Below are positions 9,624 to 15,957 of a stretch of 64,000 bases of DNA, in pieces (the stretch's first letter is position 1; each line of letters begins with the position of its first letter). Source of the stretch: Lachnospiraceae bacterium (lineage in GTDB: Bacteria > Bacillota > Clostridia > Lachnospirales > Lachnospiraceae); contig CAAGLJ010000071.1 in the NCBI GenBank assembly GCA_900770785.1, forward strand, positions 11,638 to 75,637. The letters run 5' to 3'. The notes under the pieces are model-generated. The model saw only the letters and a program-made list of their open reading frames with translations. It was not told where the DNA came from and ran no database searches. The position numbers were made by a program, and so were the translations under genes.

Positions 9624-11075
9624 ATGAGATGTTATAACTGTGGCTGCAATTTGACAGAGCATAATTTCTGCACGAATTGCAAAGTTGATGTAACCAAGTA
9701 TAAGCTGGTCGTCAGTGCATCCAATCTGTTTTATAATGATGGTTTGGAAAAAGCCAGAGTACGGGATCTATCCGGTGCTGTGGCCAGTCTACGCCAGTGC
9801 TTGAAGTTAAATAAGAACCATGTAGATGCCAGGAATCTGTTGGGACTGGTATATTTTGAACTGGGGGAGTCGGTTCAGGCTCTCAATGAGTGGGTAATCA
9901 GTAAGAATCTTCAGTCGAAAAAAAATGTGGCAGATGATTACTTAAATCTGATCCAGAGTAATCCGGGGAAGCTGGATGCCCTTAATGCCACTATCAAAAA
10001 GTTTAATCAGGCTTTAACCTACTGCTATCAGGACAGTCTGGATCTGGCAGTTATCCAGCTGAAAAAGGTTCTGTCCATGAATTCCAGGTACTTACAGGCC
10101 CATCAGCTGCTGGCCCTGCTCTATATGAACAGTGAAGAGTGGGCAAAGGCCCGCAAGGAGCTGGATAAGTGTCTTCGTATCGATATAAATAATACCATAG
10201 CCTTGCGTTATACTCAGGAAATCAATCAGCTTCTGGGTGAAAGTGAAAGCCCCAGGTCTGAGCGGAAAAATGGGAGCAAAGGAAGCAGAAATCCGGCAGC
10301 AAAGAGTAAAAACGTCAGTGAAGAGTCATACCAGTATCAGAGTGGAAATGAAACTATTATTCAGCCCTACAATGTATCGGAGGGTAAAACCGCCAGCTCT
10401 ATCTGGAATTTACTTATAGGAATAGCCATAGGCCTTGCGGTAGCCTGGTTTCTGATTTTGCCTGCCAGAGTGCAGAATGCCCAAGCCAGTATCAATGAGG
10501 AGATGAAGGTAGTCAGTGAACAGCTGGATGTGAAGTCGGCTACCATCAATGAGCTGGAAAGCAAAATAAAGGCTCTGGAGAATGAGAAAAAGAATCTGGA
10601 GGGACAGCTGGAGGGCTTCGTAGGTACAGGAGGAACTCTGGAGGATGTAAACAATCTGCTGCAGGCAGTAAGAATATATATTGATACCCCTGATGAAATC
10701 AATGCAATAAGTGAGTATCTGGAGAAGATTAATCCTGAATCCATAACAGAAGAATCCTCAGAATCCTTTACTGCTTTGTATGAGCTGCTCATTCAGGATG
10801 TGGGAACACAGTTGGGAAGGGAGTACTATCGAAGAGGACAGGATGCCTATCAAAGCGGGAACTATGAGACGGCTGTTGAGGAGCTGACCCGTGCAGCTGC
10901 TTACGACAGCAGTAATGTGGATGCCTATTTTAATCTGGCAAATTCCTATCGTAAGCTGGAAAAGGACTTGGAGGCTATTCAGGTCTACGAAAAAATAATT
11001 GAGCTTTTTCCCGGGACGGAAAAAGCCAACAGATCCCAGTCCTATATCAATGAATTAACTGAAAATAATCAATAG
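9624..11075 (+). CDS. Membrane-anchored TPR protein with N-terminal zinc ribbon
   Basis: 483 residues. The start MRCYNCGCNLTEHNFCTNCK holds a four-cysteine zinc ribbon (C3, C6, C16, C19). TPR-type helix pairs fill about residues 29-200. A polar linker follows, then one membrane helix at ~258-280 (LLIGIAIGLAVAWFLILPA), a coiled coil at ~285-340, and a C-terminal TPR block near 400-475 (AYQSGNYETAVEELTRAAAYD). The zinc ribbon and first TPRs would be cytoplasmic and the coil plus last TPRs outside. It is probably a scaffold; partners are unknown. It lies between folC with its small protein and the spoIIA operon, separated from the latter by a terminator. Domain calls are confident, role unknown. 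Confidence 0.85.
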   Translation: MRCYNCGCNLTEHNFCTNCKVDVTKYKLVVSASNLFYNDGLEKARVRDLSGAVASLRQCLKLNKNHVDARNLLGLVYFELGESVQALNEWVISKNLQSKKNVADDYLNLIQSNPGKLDALNATIKKFNQALTYCYQDSLDLAVIQLKKVLSMNSRYLQAHQLLALLYMNSEEWAKARKELDKCLRIDINNTIALRYTQEINQLLGESESPRSERKNGSKGSRNPAAKSKNVSEESYQYQSGNETIIQPYNVSEGKTASSIWNLLIGIAIGLAVAWFLILPARVQNAQASINEEMKVVSEQLDVKSATINELESKIKALENEKKNLEGQLEGFVGTGGTLEDVNNLLQAVRIYIDTPDEINAISEYLEKINPESITEESSESFTALYELLIQDVGTQLGREYYRRGQDAYQSGNYETAVEELTRAAAYDSSNVDAYFNLANSYRKLEKDLEAIQVYEKIIELFPGTEKANRSQSYINELTENNQ

Positions 11076-11082
11076 GTTACCA

Positions 11083-11142
11083 AAGAGAGCCGGATACTTC
11101 TTTAAGGAAATATCCTCAGGAAATATCCGGCTCTCTTTTTTT
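11083..11142 (+). terminator. Terminator after the TPR gene
   Basis: AGAGAGCCGGATA (from 11084) pairs with TATCCGGCTCTCT (ending ~11136) and runs into seven T's. It separates the TPR gene from spoIIAA. Confidence 0.85.
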
Positions 11143-11171
11143 GTCTGAAAATATCCAAAAAGGGGGAAAAT

Positions 11172-11489
11172 ATGAAGCAGGAACAGCAGTACAAGGTAAT
11201 TAAGGACTATCTTTGCATTAAAATGCCACAGGAAATTGACCATCATAATGCAGAACTGATCAGCCGTAATGCAGATCGCTTTATCTGTCAGGACAAGGTA
11301 AATCACATTGTATTTGATTTTGAGGATACGGATTTTATGGATAGCTCAGGAATAGGAATAATTGCCGGCCGCTATAAAAAGGTAAGAGTATTCGGTGGAC
11401 AAGTCTATATTGTAAATGCCAAAAGTCAGGTAAAAAGGATTTTACTTCTGTCCGGCCTGCAAAGATATGTAGTCTGGATGAAAGAATAA
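11172..11489 (+). CDS. spoIIAA: Anti-sigma-F factor antagonist SpoIIAA
   Basis: A 105-residue STAS-domain protein. The phosphorylation loop reads FMDSSGIGIIAGRYK, where the serine after Asp-Ser is the site phosphorylated by SpoIIAB and dephosphorylated by SpoIIE. Unphosphorylated SpoIIAA binds SpoIIAB and frees sigma F in the forespore. It is first in the conserved order spoIIAA-spoIIAB-sigF. The start ATG follows AGGGGG. Size is normal. No convincing sigma-H promoter was identified in the short gap upstream, which is mostly occupied by the terminator. Confidence 0.97.
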   Translation: MKQEQQYKVIKDYLCIKMPQEIDHHNAELISRNADRFICQDKVNHIVFDFEDTDFMDSSGIGIIAGRYKKVRVFGGQVYIVNAKSQVKRILLLSGLQRYVVWMKE

Positions 11490-11522
11490 CAGGTAGAGCA
11501 GGAAAGGAGAACCGATTATTAT

Positions 11523-11984
11523 ATGGAAACAAAAAGCAGACAAAAAACAGAAAACTGGATGCAGCTTACCTTTGAAGCAAGATCGGAAAACGAGAGTTTG
11601 GCCAGGCTTGCAGTGGCCTCTTTTATTACACCGTTAAATCCTACACTGGAAGAAATGGCAGACGTAAAAACCGCCGTTTCAGAAGCAGTAACCAATGCCA
11701 TAATTCATGGCTACGAGGAAGAAGGCGGGAGCGTTTACATAAGGTGCAGACTTAAACAGGATCTGCTGGAGGTAGAAGTAGAAGATAAGGGAAAAGGTAT
11801 TGAGGACATTGATCAGGCTATGGAACCTCTTTTTACCACCAAGCCTGAACAGGATCGTTCGGGAATGGGCTTTTCTTTTATGGAAGCCTTTATGGATGAG
11901 CTGGAGGTAGTATCCATTCCAGGCTCAGGAACCTGTGTACTGATGAAAAAAAAGCTGGGAACCGGTGCATGGTTTGAACTGTAA
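11523..11984 (+). CDS. spoIIAB: Anti-sigma F factor / serine kinase SpoIIAB
   Basis: A 153-residue GHKL-fold kinase that binds sigma F and phosphorylates SpoIIAA. The N box is KTAVSEAVTNAIIHGYEEE, the G1 box is VEDKGKGIEDID, and the ATP-lid region RSGMGFSFMEAFMDELEV is typical. It begins with ATG after AAAGGAG and lies between spoIIAA and sigF as in Bacillus and Clostridium. Confidence 0.97.
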   Translation: METKSRQKTENWMQLTFEARSENESLARLAVASFITPLNPTLEEMADVKTAVSEAVTNAIIHGYEEEGGSVYIRCRLKQDLLEVEVEDKGKGIEDIDQAMEPLFTTKPEQDRSGMGFSFMEAFMDELEVVSIPGSGTCVLMKKKLGTGAWFEL

Positions 11985-12011
11985 GCCGAAAGGAAAAGAG
12001 GAAGGTTAAAA

Positions 12012-12041
12012 TGCTGCTAAAGCAGCAGAATGAGAGGAAAA
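12012..12041 (+). promoter_or_regulatory. Hairpin-AUG-SD start element before sigF
   Basis: A 6-bp hairpin TGCTGC-TAAA-GCAGCA (12012-12027) is followed by GA and ATGAGAGG. The first ATG (12030) is in frame and 12 nt before ATG 12042, which has the better ribosome-site spacing. Nearly identical layouts precede the DUF1622 gene, tmk and the PGM-like gene. Confidence 0.6.
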
Positions 12042-12830
12042 ATGGAGGAAATCACAGTACTGATTGAGCGATTACAGGCAGGAGATAAAGAGGCAAGAGA
12101 AGTACTGATTGAAAAGAACCTGGGATTGGTACACCACATCGTGAAGCGCTTTCTGGGACGGGGAGTGGAAGCGGAGGACCTGTTCCAGATTGGAACCATA
12201 GGACTGATGAAGGCTATCGACAAGTTTGACCTTTCCTTTCAGGTAAAATTTTCCACCTATGCGGTACCCCTGATCAGCGGAGAAATCAAACGCTTTTTAA
12301 GGGATGACGGACTGGTAAAGGTGAGCAGAAGCCTGAAGGAAAACGGATGGAAGATAAATCGGGTAGTGGAACAGCAAAAACGGGAGAAGGGAAGGGACGT
12401 TACCATTGAGGAACTGGTGCAGGAGACAGGACTGAGCCGGGAGGAAATCGTTATGGCTATGGAGGCCAACATTCATGTAGAATCCCTTTATAAATCCGTT
12501 TACCAGTCCGATGGCAGTGAGATTTATCTGGTGGATCAGGTGGTAGCAGGAGGAAGAAACGGGCTGGGAACAGAAGCGGGCAGCAGGGGAGAAAGAAAAA
12601 TTAATTTTTCCGGAGCAGCGGAGGATAAGGAAAAGGAGCAGCTGATTAATCATCTTTTGCTGGAGCAATTATTGCAGGGTCTGGGAGATTCAGAAAGAAA
12701 TTTAATTCAAATGCGTTATTTTGAGAATATGACACAGGTACAAGTGGCAAAAATATTAGGGATAAGTCAGGTACAGGTATCCCGAACTGAGAAAAAAATT
12801 CTTTGCAGGATGCGCAAAAGCCTGGAATGA
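12042..12830 (+). CDS. sigF: RNA polymerase sporulation sigma factor F
   Basis: 262 residues from ATG 12042; an in-frame ATG at 12030 would add four residues but lacks its own ribosome site. Region 2 reads EDLFQIGTIGLMKAIDKFD with the core-binding and -10 helices, region 3 has TIEELVQETGLSREEIVMAME, and region 4 ends with the helix-turn-helix VAKILGISQVQVSRTEKKIL. This is the first forespore-specific sigma factor, held inactive by SpoIIAB. spoVAA starts 13 nt downstream, so sigma F and the first spoVA genes appear to share a transcript, a compact arrangement compared with Bacillus. Confidence 0.96.
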   Translation: MEEITVLIERLQAGDKEAREVLIEKNLGLVHHIVKRFLGRGVEAEDLFQIGTIGLMKAIDKFDLSFQVKFSTYAVPLISGEIKRFLRDDGLVKVSRSLKENGWKINRVVEQQKREKGRDVTIEELVQETGLSREEIVMAMEANIHVESLYKSVYQSDGSEIYLVDQVVAGGRNGLGTEAGSRGERKINFSGAAEDKEKEQLINHLLLEQLLQGLGDSERNLIQMRYFENMTQVQVAKILGISQVQVSRTEKKILCRMRKSLE

Positions 12831-12843
12831 AAAGGAGTTTGTC

Positions 12844-13473
12844 ATGTCAGATACTGTAGTCTATTTAAAGATGGATACAAAAGTGAAAATTGCCGAGACC
12901 ACAATTCAGATTGGGGATTTGGGGAAGATTTACTGTCAGGATGTTCACATTACCAATAAGATAAAACCACTTAAGGTACATGTATTTCAACAAAAGGATA
13001 AGGGACGCTGTGTAATCAGTGCATTGAAGGTAACGGAGCTGATTTACGCAACCTGTCCCAGCTGCACAGTGGATATTGTGGGAGCCACAGAAACTATTGT
13101 GGAACAGGTCAAAGCAAAGCACAGTCCTGAGTGGACAACCTGGCTGAAGGTGGCAGCAGTTTCCCTGCTTTGTTTTTTTGGAACCATGTATACGATTATG
13201 GCCTATCATAACGATATTAACATTACGGAGCTTTTTGGGCAGATTCATGAACTGATTATGGGGCAGCCGGGGAACGGCTATACGGCTTTGGAAGCCGCCT
13301 ATTCCCTGGGCCTGGCTATGGGAATCATCATTTTCTATAACCATATCGGTAAACGGCGGCTTACACCGGATCCAAGCCCGGTGGAGGTGGAAATGCGGGT
13401 GTATGGAGACGACATAAATACGGCGTTGGTGGAAATGGCTAATCGGGAGGAAAAAACCATTGATGTATCTTAA
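12844..13473 (+). CDS. spoVAA: Stage V sporulation protein AA
   Basis: A 209-residue SpoVAA homologue. It starts MSDTVVYLKMDTKV, has an extracellular/soluble N-terminal half, and two hydrophobic segments (VAAVSLLCFFGTMYTIMAY and AYSLGLAMGIIIFYNHIG). SpoVA proteins form the channel that moves dipicolinic acid into the forespore and releases it in germination. The 3' end overlaps spoVAB by about 11-14 nt. Confidence 0.93.
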   Translation: MSDTVVYLKMDTKVKIAETTIQIGDLGKIYCQDVHITNKIKPLKVHVFQQKDKGRCVISALKVTELIYATCPSCTVDIVGATETIVEQVKAKHSPEWTTWLKVAAVSLLCFFGTMYTIMAYHNDINITELFGQIHELIMGQPGNGYTALEAAYSLGLAMGIIIFYNHIGKRRLTPDPSPVEVEMRVYGDDINTALVEMANREEKTIDVS

Positions 13474-13969
13474 ATTTGTTTTCATGGTTATATCTGCCTT
13501 TGGATTTGGGCTTCTGTCCTCAGGCGGAGTATTTACTGTATTCGTATCGGTGGGGCTGGTCCCCCGATTTGCGGACAAAACCCACACGGCAGCCTATATC
13601 ATGAAATATGAAAATGCAATTGTGGCAGGAACCATTCTGGGCTGCCTTTTCAGTATATACTCAAAAGGACTTTCTCCGGTTTTTGGCAAATTTGGAGAAT
13701 TACCCCTTCCCGGAGCAGGGGCTTTTACCAAAGAGCTTCCTTTTTTGGGAAGCATAACCTGGGGAAGTCTGATTCTTGCTGTTTTTGGTATATTTGCAGG
13801 GATGTTTGTGGGGTGCTTTGCCATTGCTATTGCAGAAATGCTGAATACGATTCCCATATTTGAACGCCGAATCAGCCTTGGAAAAGGCTCAGGAATCGTC
13901 ATTCTCTCCATCGCTCTGGGAAAAGCATTGGGCTCTTTTCTTTACTATGCCATTCTCACGCAAAAATAG
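13463..13969 (+). CDS. spoVAB: Stage V sporulation protein AB
   Basis: About 168 residues with four or five hydrophobic segments and the SpoVAB pattern GFGLLSSGGVFTVFVSVGLVPR near the start. It ends with LSIALGKALGSFLYYAIL. It is an inner-forespore membrane component of the dipicolinate channel. The start is ambiguous: ATG 13463 or TTG 13460, both behind GGGAGG at 13445-13450 inside spoVAA. The overlap suggests coupled translation. Confidence 0.93.
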   Translation: MYLKFVFMVISAFGFGLLSSGGVFTVFVSVGLVPRFADKTHTAAYIMKYENAIVAGTILGCLFSIYSKGLSPVFGKFGELPLPGAGAFTKELPFLGSITWGSLILAVFGIFAGMFVGCFAIAIAEMLNTIPIFERRISLGKGSGIVILSIALGKALGSFLYYAILTQK

Positions 13970-14120
13970 AAGGCATTTTTCTGGGGGCAGTCAAATGGAA
14001 AAGAACAGGAATAACAGAAAGAAGATTCTGGAATACTAGAAGAAAAGAAGGTGATTGGCATAAAAGAAAGTGAAATTCTGAAAGAAAGAGGAAGGAAGTC
14101 ACCGTTAAGAGGAGGAGACA

Positions 14121-14651
14121 ATGGCAGAAAATAAGAAAAGGAATGTAGGAAACGGACAGCAGGCTCAGGGCAGCCAGTCCGGCAAGCAGGCTGTTTCAGA
14201 ACAGGAAAAGCAGCAATATCAGGAATATGTAAAGGAGATGACACCAACCCACAATCTGGCAATGCAGATGCTCAATGCTTTTATCTGTGGAGGGCTTATC
14301 TGCTGTATTGGCCAGGCCATTTTAAACTATTGTGCAGATGGACTGGGACTGGAAAAGCAGGTGGCAGCAAGCTGGTGCTCGCTGCTTTTGATCCTGCTGT
14401 CGGTGGTGCTGACGGCCTGTCACCTGTACGGGTCCATTGTAAAATGGGGAGGGGCGGGAGCTCTCGTTCCCATTACCGGCTTTGCCAATTCGGTAGCGGC
14501 TACCGCCATTGAGTTTAAAAAAGAAGGCCAGGTTTTTGGTGTAGGAGCCAAGATTTTTACTATCGCAGGACCGGTAATCCTGTATGGAATATTTTCCAGT
14601 TGGGTACTGGGGCTGATTTATTGGCTGTTAAAGCTTATGGGGGTAATGTAA
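14121..14651 (+). CDS. spoVAC: Stage V sporulation protein AC
   Basis: A 176-residue membrane protein with a polar Gln-rich N-terminus followed by four to five membrane helices and the family signature GGAGALVPITGFANSVAATAIEFKKE written across residues ~110-137. SpoVAC is the mechanosensitive/channel subunit for dipicolinate transport. It starts at ATG after AGGAGGAG. A 151-bp gap separates it from spoVAB, with no recognisable gene apart from a trivial 14-codon frame. spoVAD does not follow; it is about 9 kb further on. Confidence 0.95.
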   Translation: MAENKKRNVGNGQQAQGSQSGKQAVSEQEKQQYQEYVKEMTPTHNLAMQMLNAFICGGLICCIGQAILNYCADGLGLEKQVAASWCSLLLILLSVVLTACHLYGSIVKWGGAGALVPITGFANSVAATAIEFKKEGQVFGVGAKIFTIAGPVILYGIFSSWVLGLIYWLLKLMGVM

Positions 14652-14652
14652 A

Positions 14653-14871
14653 ATGATCAATTCAGAATTGAGGAATACGAACGGCAAGTGGAATATTGGA
14701 CTCGGAGGGGATATGCCCATTGGCTTTGGCCTGTCGCTGGCAGCAAATACAAAGTCAATGGAAGCATTTGCAAGGATGAGTGACAGTGAGAAGAAAGCAG
14801 CCGTAGAGAAGAGTCGGCAGATGCACACGAAGGCAGATATGGAAAAATTTGTGAACAGTTTGGGCGAATAA
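14653..14871 (+). CDS. Small protein of unknown function, 72 residues, next to spoVAC
   Basis: The ATG lies 1 nt after the spoVAC stop, with a G-rich stretch as possible ribosome site, so it is probably translated with spoVAC. The product is soluble: a Gly-rich start (WNIGLGGDMPIGFGLSLA) and a charged helical second half (MSDSEKKAAVEKSRQMHTK). The position suggests forespore expression with the spoVA genes, but I recognise no family. It might be a small spore protein or accessory factor; this is inference from context only. Confidence 0.7.
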   Translation: MINSELRNTNGKWNIGLGGDMPIGFGLSLAANTKSMEAFARMSDSEKKAAVEKSRQMHTKADMEKFVNSLGE

Positions 14872-14900
14872 AGAGCGTTGGGGAAAGCTGATGGGAGGAT

Positions 14901-14932
14901 AAAGAGGGAAGGCCTGTGCCTATCCCTCTTTG
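14901..14932. terminator. Shared hairpin terminator between the spoVAC unit and the DUF1622 gene
   Basis: AAAGAGGGA (14901-14909) pairs with TCCCTCTTT (14923-14931). The genes on either side converge here, and the stem reads as a terminator in both directions, though T runs are short. Its left-hand side overlaps the end of neither essential domain. Confidence 0.6.
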
Positions 14933-15276
14933 TGTGCCTCTGCCCCATTTAAGGATTTCTCTTCGTGCTTGATTTCCCAGTGAATCAGGAAGGTCAAAAG
15001 GCCACGCAGAAAAATTACGGCACCCAGAATGCCCAGTTCTTCCCAATCTCTGACGATTACCGTTCTAAGTACCTCACTGCCCATTTTAAATTCGAGGGAA
15101 AGAGCGATTCCCTGGGCCAGATTCAGTCTCAGGTTTGAATCCTTACGAATCCATTGCACAAAACATTTCACCGCACTGAAAACCAGAACAATTATTCCGA
15201 AAAGCTCCAGTAAAATCGTACTGATTTCAACGGCATAGGTAAGTCCCACTTCAATAATATGCAAAAAATCTTCCAT
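14920..15276 (-). CDS. DUF1622 family membrane protein
   Basis: About 118 residues from the inner ATG (MEDFLHIIEVGLTYAVEI). Three hydrophobic segments are seen: TYAVEISTILLELFGIIVLVFSAV, the middle NLAQGIALSLEFKMGSEVL, and ELGILGAVIFLRGLLTFLIHWEI. The conserved RLNLAQGIALSLEFKMGSE core is the mark of DUF1622. Molecular function is not known. It is the only - strand gene in the first 46 kb and is transcribed divergently from the ArsC-like gene. An upstream in-frame ATG at 15288 belongs to a hairpin-AUG-SD start element. Confidence 0.85.
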   Translation of the reverse strand: MEDFLHIIEVGLTYAVEISTILLELFGIIVLVFSAVKCFVQWIRKDSNLRLNLAQGIALSLEFKMGSEVLRTVIVRDWEELGILGAVIFLRGLLTFLIHWEIKHEEKSLNGAEAHKEG

Positions 15277-15306
15277 GCTTCCTCTCATTCTGCTGTCCTG
15301 ACAGCA
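15277..15306 (-). promoter_or_regulatory. Hairpin-AUG-SD start element before the DUF1622 gene
   Basis: On the - strand a 6-bp hairpin TGCTGT-CAGG-ACAGCA (15306-15291) is followed by GA and ATGAGAGG. The first ATG (15288) is in frame and 12 nt before the start used here (15276). The stem differs at the base-pair level from the sigF copy while pairing is kept. Confidence 0.6.
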
Positions 15307-15542
15307 TTTTAATCTGGTATGCGGATACGCCCGTATTTTGGCAAAGAAAGCAGCCGGCGGCAGTATCCGCCTTTTAGTATAAGCAGTTTTTCCTCAAATA
15401 ACAAGACAGAAACAAAATATGGAAAAAACAGGCAGGGGATAAGAAAAAAATACCAGAAAAACTTGCAAAAACGTGAGGCAGAGGATATGATAAAAACATA
15501 GAAAACTTGGCACAAAAATAAAAATCTGTTGGAGAAGATCAA

Positions 15543-15905
15543 ATGAGCTTGAAAATACAATTCGTAGAATATCCAAAATGCTCCACCTGCCAGAAAGCAA
15601 AGAAGTGGCTGGAAGCACAAAAGATTGAATTTGAAGACAGGCATATCAAGGAGAATCCTCCTACCTGTGAGGAATTGAAAAGCTGGTATGAAATCAGCGG
15701 CCTGCCATTAAAAAAATTTTTTAATACCAGCGGGCTTCTTTATAAGGAGATGCAGCTGAAGGATAAGCTGCCTGCCATGACCGAGGAGGAGCAGCTTAAG
15801 CTGTTAGCCAGTGACGGTATGCTGGTAAAGCGTCCCATAATCCGGGGAGAGGATTTTGTGCTGGTTGGCTTTAAAGAGGCAGAGTGGATGGAAAAACTAT
15901 TATAA
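15543..15905 (+). CDS. ArsC/Spx-family thioredoxin-fold protein
   Basis: 120 residues. The start LKIQFVEYPKCSTCQKAKKWLE has the CxxC redox pair of the ArsC/Spx/YffB superfamily, and the second half has the family tail ASDGMLVKRPIIRGEDFVLVGFKEAEW. Members of this branch are annotated as arsenate-reductase-like; those with CxxC instead of a single catalytic Cys often act in redox regulation or are uncharacterised. The long-arm residues needed for arsenate reductase are not clearly present, so I would not claim arsenate reduction. The gene is monocistronic-looking, 52 nt before the GGDEF-EAL gene. Confidence 0.88.
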   Translation: MSLKIQFVEYPKCSTCQKAKKWLEAQKIEFEDRHIKENPPTCEELKSWYEISGLPLKKFFNTSGLLYKEMQLKDKLPAMTEEEQLKLLASDGMLVKRPIIRGEDFVLVGFKEAEWMEKLL

Positions 15906-15957
15906 CTGCGTCTGGGACGGGACTTTACGGGAAGAGGAAAGGAAGTGCCTTTGAGTT

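Noticed and set aside
15543..15905. True arsenate reductase
   Set aside because: The CxxC pair and lack of clear arsenate-specific residues, and no ars genes beside it, favour an Spx/YffB-like protein.
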